From Aeromicrobium fastidiosum (GTDB lineage Bacteria > Actinomycetota > Actinomycetes > Propionibacteriales > Nocardioidaceae), in contig NZ_JAGIOG010000001.1 in NCBI RefSeq assembly GCF_017876595.1, positions 1,798,001 to 1,862,000 on the forward strand: DNA of 64,000 bases, read 5' to 3'. Both the position numbers and the translations under genes were made by a program. The notes below the pieces were generated by a model. The model was given only the letters and a program-made list of their open reading frames with translations, was not told the origin of the DNA and made no database searches. Positions 16,353 through 26,385 of this stretch are shown piece by piece. Positions within the stretch are counted from its first letter, which is position 1. The number at the start of each line of letters is the position of its first letter.

Positions 16353-16378
16353 GTACCCCGCGCCCGGTGAACGGAAAC
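16353..16378 (-). promoter_or_regulatory. Sigma-B/SigF-like promoter
   Basis: Minus strand: GTTT (16375-16378), 16-nt spacer, GGGTAC (16353-16358), then 9 nt to the ATG at 16343. Spacer, hexamer and start distance are identical to the promoter at 11291-11316. Confidence 0.7.
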
Positions 16379-16388
16379 GAGCGCCCGA

Positions 16389-18779
<2,391 letters not shown>

Positions 18780-18800
18780 GGCACGATCGTCCCATGCCGA

Positions 18801-18806
18801 TACGCT
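18801..18806 (+). promoter_or_regulatory. Candidate -10 box for leaderless pyrD
   Basis: TACGCT ends 6 nt before the GTG start of pyrD. Because only 33 bp separate the divergent starts, the promoter must overlap the UvrA-like start region. Confidence 0.35.
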
Positions 18807-18812
18807 GCGCTC

Positions 18813-19838
18813 GTGGTCTATCGCGCCTTCTTCGACACCGTCTTCGCCTCGATGGATCCCGAGAAGGCGCATGAACGCGGCTTCGCGGCCATCCGCGCCG
18901 GACGCCCCCTCACCGGTCTCGTCTTCCCGCAGACACGTGCCCCCCGCACCGTCATGGGCATCGAGTTCCCGAACGCCTTCGGGCTGGCGGCGGGCTTCGA
19001 CAAGAACGCCCGCGGCGTGCCTGCTCTCCTCGCGCTGGGCTTCGGCCACGTCGAGATCGGCACCGTCACGGCCAGGGCGCAGCCCGGCAACCCACGGCCC
19101 CGCCTGTTCCGGCTCGTCGACGACCGCGCGGTGATCAACCGCATGGGCTTCAACAACGACGGGGCCGCCGAGGTCGCGTCGCGCCTGCACCGGCTGCGTC
19201 GCACCGCGGCCGGACGCGATGCGGTCATCGGCGTCAACATCGGCAAGACCAAGTCCACACCGGCCCACGAGGCCGTCGCCGACTACGTCGAGAGCGCCCG
19301 GCTGCTGACGCCGTTCGCGAGCTACCTCGTCGTCAACGTCTCGTCGCCCAACACCCCGGGCCTGCGCGACCTGCAGGCCGTCGACGAGCTGCGTCCGCTG
19401 CTGGCGGCGGTCAAGGACGTCGCCGACCGCACGCCGGGCGGACGCGTGCCGCTGCTGGTCAAGATCGCCCCCGACCTGGCCGACGCCGACGTCGACGCGG
19501 TCGCCGACCTGGCGCTCGAGCTGGGCCTCGACGGCATCAGCGCGACCAACACCACGATCGCGCGTCCGTCGTCGCTGCTCACAGACCGTGCGGTCGTCGA
19601 GGCCGCCGGTGCCGGCGGGCTCTCGGGGCCGGTGCTCGCCGATCGGGCCGCCGAGGTGCTGGTGCGCCTGCGCGACCGGGTCGGCGACCGGCTCGCGATC
19701 ATCGCGGTGGGCGGCGTCACGACACCCGATGACGTCCGTGCCCGGTTGGCCGCCGGAGCCGACCTCGTGCAGGGCTACACGGGGTTCATCTACGAGGGTC
19801 CCGGATGGCCCTCGCGGCTCGCGGCGGCCTCGGTCTGA
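18813..19838 (+). CDS. pyrD: Dihydroorotate dehydrogenase (quinone), class 2
   Basis: 341 residues. Converts dihydroorotate to orotate in pyrimidine synthesis, passing electrons through FMN to menaquinone at the membrane. Class 2 signatures are clear: an N-terminal helix region [54 protein letters not shown], the catalytic-Ser motif [27 protein letters not shown] and a C-terminal [11 protein letters not shown]-phosphate site. The GTG giving VVYRAFF matches the family start. It is divergent from the UvrA-like gene and followed by tRNA-Thr. Confidence 0.95.
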   Translation: MVYRAFFDTVFASMDPEKAHERGFAAIRAGRPLTGLVFPQTRAPRTVMGIEFPNAFGLAAGFDKNARGVPALLALGFGHVEIGTVTARAQPGNPRPRLFRLVDDRAVINRMGFNNDGAAEVASRLHRLRRTAAGRDAVIGVNIGKTKSTPAHEAVADYVESARLLTPFASYLVVNVSSPNTPGLRDLQAVDELRPLLAAVKDVADRTPGGRVPLLVKIAPDLADADVDAVADLALELGLDGISATNTTIARPSSLLTDRAVVEAAGAGGLSGPVLADRAAEVLVRLRDRVGDRLAIIAVGGVTTPDDVRARLAAGADLVQGYTGFIYEGPGWPSRLAAASV

Positions 19839-19900
19839 TGGCCGAATCTCCTGCGGTGCCGAGGAGTTCTCGGCCCTGCCCGACGACCACGGACCCCGAT

Positions 19901-19930
19901 TTCGTGTACCGGCCCCGCACCCTGTATGTT
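19901..19930 (+). promoter_or_regulatory. Promoter for tRNA-Thr
   Basis: TTCGTG (19901-19906), 18-nt spacer, TATGTT (19925-19930). This predicts a start about 7 nt before the tRNA. Confidence 0.5.
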
Positions 19931-19943
19931 TGAGCGTCGGCAC

Positions 19944-20016
19944 GCCCCTTTAGCTCAGTCGGCAGAGCGTTTCCATGGTAAGGAAAAGGTCTACGGTTCG
20001 ATTCCGTAAAGGGGCT
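19944..20016 (+). tRNA. tRNA-Thr (anticodon GGT)
   Basis: A full cloverleaf is readable: acceptor GCCCCTT/AAGGGGC, D-arm GCTC/GAGC, anticodon stem TTTCC/GGAAA with loop ATGGTAA (GGT at positions 34-36), T-arm TACGG/CCGTA with loop TTCGATT. The 3' CCA is not encoded. Confidence 0.95.
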
Positions 20017-20081
20017 CTGGATTCACCTCACTGCTTCGCGCAGCGTCGGGAGTCCGTGGGTTCGAGGCAGCTCGTTCCCGT

Positions 20082-20155
20082 GGCTGGGTAGCTCAGTCGG
20101 TTAGAGCACACGACTCATAATCGTGGGGTCGCGGGTTCGAGTCCCGCCCCAGCTA
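20082..20155 (+). tRNA. tRNA-Met (anticodon CAT)
   Basis: Cloverleaf with acceptor GGCTGGG/CCCAGCT (first pair G:U), D-arm, anticodon stem CACGA/TCGTG with loop CTCATAA (CAT), and T-arm GCGGG/CCCGC with TTCGAGT. Elongator type: it lacks the mismatched first pair and GGG/CCC anticodon-stem signature of an initiator. CCA is not encoded. Located between tRNA-Thr and rpmG. Confidence 0.93.
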
Positions 20156-20234
20156 CCGCAGGACCGCCGGCACTCGACACCGGCAGCTCGACACACCTGA
20201 AGACACCGCGACATCGATCAAGAAGAGGCACCCC

Positions 20235-20405
20235 GTGGCCAGCAAGAGCTCAGACGTTCGTCCCAAGATCACCTTGGCCTGCACCGAGTGCAAGGAACGC
20301 AACTACATCACCAAGAAGAACCGTCGCAACGATCCCGATCGCATGGATCTGATGAAGTTCTGCCCGCGCGACAAGCGGCACACGCTGCACCGCGAGACCC
20401 GCTGA
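20235..20405 (+). CDS. rpmG: 50S ribosomal protein L33
   Basis: 56 residues, GTG start, reading [20 protein letters not shown] and then [18 protein letters not shown]. This is the bL33 form with a zinc-ribbon first half (CTEC). The second half reads [15 protein letters not shown], so it keeps one Cys where zinc-binding L33 usually has CxxC. The fourth ligand is Asp here. A component of the large subunit near the E site. Located directly after tRNA-Met, the usual actinobacterial position, with a strong terminator downstream. Confidence 0.96.
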   Translation: MASKSSDVRPKITLACTECKERNYITKKNRRNDPDRMDLMKFCPRDKRHTLHRETR

Positions 20406-20420
20406 CCCCTCGCTGTCCGC

Positions 20421-20455
20421 GAAAGCCCCCACTGCTCCGGCAGGCGGGGGCTTTC
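20421..20455 (+). terminator. Rho-independent terminator after rpmG
   Basis: GAAAGCCCCC and GGGGGCTTTC pair across a short G/C-containing loop, followed by GTCGT. It separates rpmG from murB. Confidence 0.75.
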
Positions 20456-20516
20456 GTCGTATCCCGGGCCTGTCCTGGGTCGCCGGCGGCGCGGCGCTCG
20501 GCATGACGGTCGCTGC

Positions 20517-20522
20517 TAGCGT
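20517..20522 (+). promoter_or_regulatory. Candidate -10 box for leaderless murB
   Basis: TAGCGT ends 7 nt before the ATG at 20530, matching the spacing seen for pyrD, UbiA and the CDF gene. Confidence 0.35.
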
Positions 20523-20529
20523 CGCCTGC

Positions 20530-21549
20530 ATGGACCTCGCCGACCTGACGACGCTGCGCCTCGGCGGCCCGGCCCGCGCCGTCATCGACGCCACGACCGA
20601 GCAGCACCTCGTCGAGGCCGTCCGGGTCGCCGACGAGGCCGGTGACCCCCTGCTCCTGGTCGGTGGCGGCAGCAACCTCGTCGTGGCCGACCGCGGCGTC
20701 GACGGCACCGTCGTGCGGGTCCTGACCCGCGGCATCGCGGTCGATGCCGACGCGTGCAGCGGTGCGACCGTCACGGTCGCCGCCGGCGAGCCGTGGGACG
20801 GCTTCGTCGCCCACGCCGTCGAGCACGGCTTCGTCGGTGTCGAGGCGCTGTCGGGCATCCCCGGATCGACGGGTGCGACGCCCATCCAGAACGTCGGGGC
20901 ATACGGGCAGGACGTCGCGCAGACGATCGCCTCGGTCAGGACGTACGACCGCTACGACCGCCGCCTCCGCACGTTCGCGGCAGCCGACTGCGGCTTCGGC
21001 TACCGCCACAGCCGGTTCAAGGCCGAGCCGCAGCGGTACGTCGTCCTGTCGGTGACGTTCCTGCTGGCGCTCGGCGACCTGGGTGCCCCGGTCGCCTACG
21101 GCGAGCTCGCGCGGACCCTCGGCATCGACGTCGGCGAGCGGGCCCCGGCCGCCTCGGTGCGCGACGCCGTGCTGGCCCTGCGCCGTGGCAAGGGCATGGT
21201 GCTCGACCCCGACGACCGCGACACGTGGAGCGCGGGCTCGTTCTTCACCAACCCGCTGCTGACGCCCGAGCAGGCCGAGGCCCTGCCGGCCGACGCGCCC
21301 CGGTTCGCCCAGCCCGACGGCTCGGTCAAGACCAGCGCCGCGTGGCTCATCGACCACGCGGGCTTCGCCAAGGGCCACGGTGGCGACGGCGTGTCGCTGT
21401 CGACCAAGCACGTGCTGGCGCTGACCAACCGGGGGAGCGGCACGACCGCGGGCCTGCTCGACCTGGCCCGCGAGGTGCGCGCCGGCGTGCAGCAGGCCTA
21501 CGGCATCACGCTGGTCAACGAGCCCGTGCTGATCGGCTGCACGATCTAG
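20530..21549 (+). CDS. murB: UDP-N-acetylmuramate dehydrogenase
   Basis: 339 residues. NADPH- and FAD-dependent reduction of UDP-GlcNAc-enolpyruvate to UDP-MurNAc in peptidoglycan synthesis. FAD-binding features include LRLGGPAR at the N-terminus, LLVGGGSNLVVAD near 50, GIPGSTGATPIQNVGAYGQD near 115-135 and GYRHSRFK. The catalytic Ser lies in SAGSFFTNP. The C-terminus has KTSAAWLIDHAGFAKG and VSLSTKHVLALTN. An in-frame ATG at 20503 was rejected because it would include the likely -10 box. In many actinobacteria MaoC-type dehydratase genes lie between rpmG and murB; none is present here. Confidence 0.96.
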   Translation: MDLADLTTLRLGGPARAVIDATTEQHLVEAVRVADEAGDPLLLVGGGSNLVVADRGVDGTVVRVLTRGIAVDADACSGATVTVAAGEPWDGFVAHAVEHGFVGVEALSGIPGSTGATPIQNVGAYGQDVAQTIASVRTYDRYDRRLRTFAAADCGFGYRHSRFKAEPQRYVVLSVTFLLALGDLGAPVAYGELARTLGIDVGERAPAASVRDAVLALRRGKGMVLDPDDRDTWSAGSFFTNPLLTPEQAEALPADAPRFAQPDGSVKTSAAWLIDHAGFAKGHGGDGVSLSTKHVLALTNRGSGTTAGLLDLAREVRAGVQQAYGITLVNEPVLIGCTI

Positions 21550-21570
21550 CCGCGTGCGCCGAGCCGTCGG

Positions 21571-22101
21571 TCAGACGAGTCCGGCGACGGGTGACGGCGC
21601 TGACGCCGAGACGACCAGCGGAGCGAGCGTCGACTCGTAGTAGCCCGAGTCGTCGTCCCAGAAGCCGTCGACCGTGAACGACAGCACCACGAGCAGCACG
21701 ACCACGGCAAGGGCGAGCACCAGGAGCACGGTGCCGATGATGCCGAGCACCTTGCCGGCCATGGCCTCTCCGCGACCGCTCTGCGTGCCGTTGCTGGCAT
21801 CGATGTCGCGGATCGCCCGCGACCCCGTGATCCACGCGAACGGCGCGACGAACAGCGGCAGCCCACACATCATGCCGCCACCGATCGCCACGATGCCGAG
21901 CACCATCGCCGTGGTGGCGCTGTGGTGCTTCGGCGGCAGGCCGCCGTAGGGGTAGTAGCCCGGCTGCTGGTAGCCCTGCGTCGGGTAGCCCGGCGGTGGC
22001 GGGTAGCCGCCGGCGGCCGGGGGCGGGTACGCCGAGCCCCAGTTGGGCTGGTGCGCGGTGTCGGACGGGTCGCCCTGCGGCGGAGGAGTGGCATCGCTCA
22101 T
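21571..22101 (-). CDS. DUF4190-like small membrane protein
   Basis: 176 residues. The N-terminal 60 are Pro/Gly/Tyr-rich and disordered (YPPPAAGGYPPPPGYPTQGY). Two transmembrane helices follow (about 66-88 with MVLGIVAIGGGMMCGLPLFV, and about 115-140), with a RAIRDIDAS loop between them, as in DUF4190 proteins. The C-terminal 30 residues would lie outside. The role is unknown; similar proteins are common in actinobacteria. It ends 22 bp from the convergent murB stop and its start is 6 bp after the adenosine deaminase stop, suggesting one operon with add. Confidence 0.8.
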   Translation of the reverse strand: MSDATPPPQGDPSDTAHQPNWGSAYPPPAAGGYPPPPGYPTQGYQQPGYYPYGGLPPKHHSATTAMVLGIVAIGGGMMCGLPLFVAPFAWITGSRAIRDIDASNGTQSGRGEAMAGKVLGIIGTVLLVLALAVVVLLVVLSFTVDGFWDDDSGYYESTLAPLVVSASAPSPVAGLV

Positions 22102-22106
22102 GGGGG

Positions 22107-23162
22107 TCAGCCTTCCACAGGTGAGGCCGCTCGGGCCCCGTGCAGCCAGGTGTCGACGCCGGCCAGCCCGGCAGCGGCGACGTCGGACGGAGCGTACGAG
22201 CGGCGGATCGACATCCGGGCCAGCTCCGCCAGCTCGGCGTCCGAGAAGTCCTGGGCCGCGCGCAGGACGGCGTATTGTCCGGCCAGTCGCGACCCGAACA
22301 GCAGCGGGTCGTCGGCCCCCAGGGCGACGTCGATGCCGGCGGCGGTGAGCGTGCGCACCGGGACCTCCTCGAGCGTCGCGTAGACGCCCAGCGAGACGTT
22401 CGACGTGGGGCACACCTCGAGGGCGACCCCGCTCTCGGCCAGCCGCCCGAGGACGGCCTCGCTCTCGGCCGCGCGGACCCCGTGGCCCAGGCGGTCGGGG
22501 TGCAGGTGGTCGAGGCACTGCGTGACGTGGGCGGGGCCGCGCAGCTCGCCACCATGGGGGACGAGCGCGAGGCCCGCGCGTTCAGCGATCGCGAACGCCG
22601 GACCGAACGCCGTCGTGTCGCCGCGCCGTTCGTCGTTGGACAGCCCGAAGCCGATGACGCCGCGTCCGGCGTACTGCGCCGCGAGCCGCGCCAGCGTGCG
22701 CGCGTCGAGCGGGTGACGGGTGCGGTTCGCCGCGACGACCAGGCCCATCCCGATGCCGGCCGTCTTGCCGGCTTCGCGGACGGCATCGATCACGAGGTCC
22801 GTGAACGCCGTGATGCCGCCGAAGCGCGCGCCGTACCCGGACGGATCGACCTGGATCTCGGTCCACACCGAGCCGTCGGCGGCATCGTCGAGCGCGGCCT
22901 CCAGCACGAGCCGCCGCACGTCCTCCTCGGTGCGCAGCACCGAGCGGGCGACGTCGTAGAGCCGCTGGAACCTGAACCAGCCCTTCTCGTCCATCGTGCT
23001 GAGCTCGGGGGGCCAGTCGTCGGTCAGCGAGCTCGGCAGCCGGATGCCGTCGCGCTCGGCCAGCTCGATCAGCGTGCCGTGCCGCATCGAGCCCGTGAAG
23101 TGCAGGTGCAGGTGCGCCTTGGGCAGGTCCGCGACGGGGGCGGGGGAGGCGACGGCTGTCAT
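22107..23162 (-). CDS. add: Adenosine deaminase
   Basis: 351 residues. Zinc-dependent deamination of adenosine/deoxyadenosine to inosine in purine salvage. The metal motif LPKAHLHLHFTGS is near residue 14 (family HxHLxG). Later motifs are GFGLSNDER, VPHGGE (His), LDHLHPDRLGHGVRA (catalytic His) and VALGADDPLLFG (Asp). SNVSLGVY matches the usual SN..T region. The start is the ATG giving MTAVASPAP. Upstream lies a 23-bp tandem repeat block within 10 bp of the start codon, so promoter or leader sequence must include it. Confidence 0.92.
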   Translation of the reverse strand: MTAVASPAPVADLPKAHLHLHFTGSMRHGTLIELAERDGIRLPSSLTDDWPPELSTMDEKGWFRFQRLYDVARSVLRTEEDVRRLVLEAALDDAADGSVWTEIQVDPSGYGARFGGITAFTDLVIDAVREAGKTAGIGMGLVVAANRTRHPLDARTLARLAAQYAGRGVIGFGLSNDERRGDTTAFGPAFAIAERAGLALVPHGGELRGPAHVTQCLDHLHPDRLGHGVRAAESEAVLGRLAESGVALEVCPTSNVSLGVYATLEEVPVRTLTAAGIDVALGADDPLLFGSRLAGQYAVLRAAQDFSDAELAELARMSIRRSYAPSDVAAAGLAGVDTWLHGARAASPVEG

Positions 23163-23171
23163 CGCACCATC

Positions 23172-23284
23172 GTGCCAGCCCCGTGCGTCGGTGAGTGCCA
23201 GCCCCGTGCGTCGGTGAGTGCCAGCCCCGTGCCTCGGTGAGTGCCAGCCCCGTGCGTCGGTGAGTGCCAGCCCCGTGCCTCGGT
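23172..23284. repeat. Five tandem 23-bp repeats
   Basis: Units GTGCCAGCCCCGTGC(G/C)TCGGTGA start at 23172, 23195, 23218, 23241 and 23264; the last is cut short by 2 bp. Copies differ only at the G/C position (G,G,C,G,C). They sit between adenosine deaminase and the tRNA-Trp promoter, immediately upstream of both. Confidence 0.9.
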
Positions 23285-23308
23285 TCGACGGGGCCATGCC
23301 CCACCGCG

Positions 23309-23314
23309 TACACT
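23309..23314 (+). promoter_or_regulatory. Candidate -10 box for tRNA-Trp/secE transcription
   Basis: TACACT (23309-23314) with TTCGAC 19 nt upstream (23284-23289). The start would be near 23321, about 55 nt before tRNA-Trp. Confidence 0.4.
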
Positions 23315-23376
23315 TGACCCACCGGTGAATATTCACTCTTCATCGTCATGCCCGGACACGGGTGTGAGATTGACTG

Positions 23377-23449
23377 AGGGCACTAGCTCAACTGGTAGAG
23401 CATCGGTCTCCAAAACCGAAGGTTGGGGGTTCAAGTCCCTCGTGCCCTG
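23377..23449 (+). tRNA. tRNA-Trp (anticodon CCA)
   Basis: Cloverleaf with acceptor AGGGCAC/GTGCCCT, anticodon stem TCGGT/ACCGA with loop CTCCAAA (CCA), and T-arm GGGGG/TCCCT-like with TTCAAGT. Discriminator G; CCA not encoded. Immediately upstream of secE, the conserved arrangement in bacteria. Confidence 0.95.
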
Positions 23450-23520
23450 CGACACATGACCGCACGACCACACTGCGCCAAACACGAACTGCGCCGAAAC
23501 AAGAAGTACGAAGGAGTCCC

Positions 23521-23742
23521 GTGAGCGACCGTCACGAGCTGGCCGGCACGTCCGGCAAACGCACGTCGCCGATCACGTTCTACCGTCAGGTGATCGCCGA
23601 GCTCCGCAAGGTGGTCTGGCCCACCCGGCCGCAGGTCATCAACTACTTCTGGGTCGTCCTGGTGTTCGTGCTCGTCATGATGGCCATCGTGGCCGGCCTC
23701 GACTACGGCTTCGGCCAGCTGTCGTTCAAGGTCTTCGCCTAG
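23521..23742 (+). CDS. secE: Preprotein translocase subunit SecE
   Basis: 73 residues, single-span form. A cytoplasmic amphipathic helix [19 protein letters not shown] carries the conserved RKVxWP motif and is followed by one membrane helix (about 43-65, [20 protein letters not shown]). Part of the SecYEG channel. GTG start with GAAGGAG 5 nt upstream. Followed by nusG. Confidence 0.96.
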   Translation: MSDRHELAGTSGKRTSPITFYRQVIAELRKVVWPTRPQVINYFWVVLVFVLVMMAIVAGLDYGFGQLSFKVFA

Positions 23743-23797
23743 CGGCCTCATCGCCCTGCACCTGCCTCACGGCACCCACCCGCATCAAAGGATCACA

Positions 23798-24619
23798 GTG
23801 ACTCAAGGCTACGAAGAGAACGTCGACGTGGACACGGACGACTCGTCCGACGTCGACGCGCCCGACGCCCCCGTCGAGGAGGCCGACGTCGTCGACTCCA
23901 CCGAGGACGCCGAGCCGGTCGTCGCCGACGACGACGCGATCGAGGCCTCGGCCGACGACGCCTCCGAGGACGAGGCGGACGACGCCTCCGAGGACGAGGA
24001 GCCCGTCGTCGACATCCTCCAGGAGTTCAAGGACCGGCTGCGCAGCCAGATCGGCGACTGGTACGTCGTCCACACCTACTCCGGCATGGAGAAGCGCGTG
24101 AAGTCGAACCTCGAGAACCGCGTCACGTCGCTCAACGCCGAGGACTACATCTTCGAGGTCGTCGTCCCGACCGAAGAGGTCGCCGAGATCAAGAACGGCC
24201 AGCGCAAGCTGGTCAAGCGCACGGTCCTGCCCGGATACGTCCTGGTGCGGATGGACCTCACCGACGAGTCGTGGGGCGTCGTGCGCCACACCCCGTCGGT
24301 CACGGGATTCGTGGGCAACTCCCACCAGCCCGTCCCCCTCAGTCTTGCCGAGGTCGAGAGCATGCTCGCCCCGGCAGTGGAGGCAGAGGTCGCAACCGCG
24401 GCCGACGCCCCCGATCAGCAGCAGACGAAGGCCGCCAAGGTCGAGTTCTCCGACTTCGCCGTCGCAGACTCCGTCATGGTCGTCGACGGACCGTTCGCCA
24501 CGCTGCACGCGACCATCACCGAGATCAACGTCGATGCTCAGAGGGTCAAGGCCCTCGTCGAGATCTTCGGTCGCGAAACGCCGGTCGAGCTCAGCTTCAC
24601 CCAGATCCAGAAGGTCTGA
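23798..24619 (+). CDS. nusG: Transcription termination/antitermination protein NusG
   Basis: 273 residues. The first 75-85 residues are a strongly acidic, disordered extension (runs of Asp, Glu, Ala), longer than in most bacteria but usual in actinobacteria. The NGN domain (about 86-200) has [30 protein letters not shown] and [13 protein letters not shown]; a variable linker and then the KOW domain (about 220-273) follow with [15 protein letters not shown]. NusG binds RNA polymerase beta' clamp and Rho or S10. It forms the secE-nusG-rplK-rplA cluster. Confidence 0.96.
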   Translation: MTQGYEENVDVDTDDSSDVDAPDAPVEEADVVDSTEDAEPVVADDDAIEASADDASEDEADDASEDEEPVVDILQEFKDRLRSQIGDWYVVHTYSGMEKRVKSNLENRVTSLNAEDYIFEVVVPTEEVAEIKNGQRKLVKRTVLPGYVLVRMDLTDESWGVVRHTPSVTGFVGNSHQPVPLSLAEVESMLAPAVEAEVATAADAPDQQQTKAAKVEFSDFAVADSVMVVDGPFATLHATITEINVDAQRVKALVEIFGRETPVELSFTQIQKV

Positions 24620-24678
24620 GCCGCCCGCACCACCAGCACCACTCATCGCTCTACCGCTACAAGTCAAGGACCCGAGAA

Positions 24679-25107
24679 ATGCCTCCCAAGAAGAAAGTCG
24701 CAGCCATCGTCAAGGTGCAGCTGCAGGCCGGTATGGCCAACCCGGCACCGCCCGTCGGTACCGCGCTCGGCCCCCACGGCGTCAACATCATGGAGTTCTG
24801 CAAGGCCTACAACTCGGCCACAGAAGCCATGCGTGGAAACGTCGTCCCGGTCGAGATCACGATCTACGAAGACCGCACCTTCAGCTTCATCACCAAGACG
24901 CCGCCCGCGGCTGAGCTGATCAAGAAGGCCGCCGGTCTGCAGAAGGGTTCGGCCGTCCCGCACACGGACAAGGTCGGCAAGATCTCCAAGGATCAGATCC
25001 GCGAGATCGCCACGACCAAGCTGCCCGACCTCAACGCGACCGACATCGACGCCGCCATGAAGATCGTCGAGGGCACTGCGCGCTCGATGGGCGTCACGAC
25101 GGACTGA
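24679..25107 (+). CDS. rplK: 50S ribosomal protein L11
   Basis: 142 residues, starting [20 protein letters not shown]. It has the Pro-rich [20 protein letters not shown] motif of the thiostrepton-binding N-terminal domain and a C-terminal domain with 23S rRNA-binding features ([12 protein letters not shown]). It forms the GTPase-associated centre with L10/L12. Located between nusG and rplA, 59 bp after nusG. Confidence 0.97.
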   Translation: MPPKKKVAAIVKVQLQAGMANPAPPVGTALGPHGVNIMEFCKAYNSATEAMRGNVVPVEITIYEDRTFSFITKTPPAAELIKKAAGLQKGSAVPHTDKVGKISKDQIREIATTKLPDLNATDIDAAMKIVEGTARSMGVTTD

Positions 25108-25199
25108 CAGCACCACCTCATACCTGCACCACTAGTGGCAGGGCCAGCTGGGCCCGTACAGACCACGACTGGTTCACACAACTCAGAAGGAACAACCAG

Positions 25200-25913
25200 A
25201 TGGCACAGCACAGCAAGGCGTACCGCGCGGTCGCCGACAAGATCGACAAGGACAGCCTCTACACGCCGCTCCAGGCCACGACGCTGGCCAAGGAGTCGGG
25301 CAGCAAGAAGTACGACTCGACCGTCGACGTGTCGATGCGTCTCGGCGTCGATCCCCGCAAGGCCGACCAGATGGTGCGCGGCACCGTCAACCTCCCGCAC
25401 GGCACGGGCAAGACCGCACGGGTCCTGGTCTTCGCCACCGGCGCCAACGCCGACGCCGCACGTGAGGCCGGAGCCGACTTCGTCGGTGCCGACGAGCTGG
25501 TCGACAAGGTCAACGAGGGCTGGCTCGACTTCGACGCCGTCGTCGCGACGCCCGACATGATGGGCAAGGTCGGTCGCCTGGGCCGCGTGCTCGGCCCCCG
25601 CAACCTGATGCCCAACCCCAAGACCGGCACCGTCACCCCCGACGTCGCCAAGGCCGTGGGCGACATCAAGGGCGGCAAGATCGAGTTCCGCGTCGACCGT
25701 CACGCCAACCTGCACTTCGTGATCGGCAAGGCCTCGTTCTCGGCCGAGCAGCTCGCCGACAACTACGGCGCGGCGCTCGACGAGATCCTGCGCATCAAGC
25801 CGGCCAGCTCGAAGGGTCGCTACGTCAAGAAGATCACGGTCTCGACGACCAACGGTCCCGGCGTCCCGGTCGATCCCAACCGCACCAAGAACTACGCGGT
25901 CGACGAGGCCTGA
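25200..25913 (+). CDS. rplA: 50S ribosomal protein L1
   Basis: 237 residues with the L1 signatures [45 protein letters not shown] and [19 protein letters not shown]. It forms the L1 stalk and, in many bacteria, represses its own mRNA. AGAAGGAAC precedes the ATG. Followed by a strong hairpin. Confidence 0.97.
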   Translation: MAQHSKAYRAVADKIDKDSLYTPLQATTLAKESGSKKYDSTVDVSMRLGVDPRKADQMVRGTVNLPHGTGKTARVLVFATGANADAAREAGADFVGADELVDKVNEGWLDFDAVVATPDMMGKVGRLGRVLGPRNLMPNPKTGTVTPDVAKAVGDIKGGKIEFRVDRHANLHFVIGKASFSAEQLADNYGAALDEILRIKPASSKGRYVKKITVSTTNGPGVPVDPNRTKNYAVDEA

Positions 25914-25929
25914 GCCTCTCGTCTCCACG

Positions 25930-25964
25930 AACGTCCCCGCGGCCACGCTGGCCGTGGGGACGTT
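25930..25964 (+). terminator. Terminator after rplA
   Basis: AACGTCCCC...GGGGACGTT plus inner CGGCCA/TGGCCG form a nearly continuous stem around CGC. It ends the secE-nusG-rplK-rplA unit. Confidence 0.7.
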
Positions 25965-26002
25965 CTGCGTCCGGGCCCCCCGACGCCGATCCGTGCCGGG
26001 AT

Positions 26003-26140
26003 ACCACGAGACCGTGGGATTCCCGCACCCACCGAGGGTTGCAACCCGAGGTACGTGCCGGATCTCCGAGGTACGTGCAGAGACGCCCCGGTAGGTGCCA
26101 GTTCGCCCTGGTAGGTGCCAGTTCCCCACGGTCTCGTGGT
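26003..26140. repeat. Inverted-repeat-bounded cassette with four 20-bp repeats
   Basis: A perfect 16-bp inverted repeat (ACCACGAGACCGTGGG at 26003-26018; its complement at 26125-26140) flanks 106 bp. Inside are a 12-bp palindrome GGGTTGCAACCC (26036-26047) and four direct units beginning GGTA(C/G)GTGC at 26050, 26070, 26090 and 26110, exactly 20 bp apart. It lies between the rplA terminator and the rplJ promoter and carries no gene. Confidence 0.85.
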
Positions 26141-26159
26141 GTTCAGCCACCGGGGCGAT

Positions 26160-26188
26160 TTGGTCGGTACGGCGCGGCGCGGTAGTCT
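26160..26188 (+). promoter_or_regulatory. rplJ-rplL promoter
   Basis: TTGGTC (26160-26165), 17-nt spacer, TAGTCT (26183-26188). Transcription should begin near 26195, at the start of the L10 leader. Confidence 0.7.
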
Positions 26189-26194
26189 GATGCT

Positions 26195-26311
26195 TGCCGA
26201 AGACCGCTGGCTGGTGACTCCCCGGAGTCGCTCGAAGCGCCCGAAGGGGCGGCCCGCGCAGGAACACGAACCAGATGCAGATATGCGTCCCGTGGCCCTG
26301 TGCCCGGGACG
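26195..26311 (+). ncRNA. Ribosomal protein L10 leader with possible attenuator
   Basis: The transcript start region reads GCCGAAGACCGCTGGCTG and later GGGGCGGCCCGCGCAGGAA, the conserved pieces of the bacterial L10 leader that L10(L12)4 binds to repress rplJL. Downstream a hairpin CGTCCCG (26286-26292)/CGGGACG (26305-26311) is followed by a T-rich TTTCTTC and may be an attenuator. The remaining leader runs to the rplJ ATG at 26386. Confidence 0.7.
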
Positions 26312-26385
26312 TTTCTTCGTGTCGGGCCCGTGTACGCACATGGGATCGCAGTCGAGGTATGGACCCATGTGCTGGAAGGAGACCC

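Noticed and set aside
20503..20530. Earlier ATG for murB
   Set aside because: The family starts at LADLTTLRLGG and the interval holds the likely -10 box.
23172..23284. CRISPR array
   Set aside because: The 23-bp units are directly adjacent, with no unique spacers, and no cas gene is present.
23314..23319. TTGACC as the -35 of the tRNA-Trp promoter
   Set aside because: No acceptable -10 lies 16-18 nt downstream; the overlapping TACACT is a better -10 for an upstream start.
26003..26140. Insertion sequence or transposase remnant
   Set aside because: No reading frame resembles a transposase and the block is only 138 bp; a non-autonomous element remains possible and is listed as a finding.
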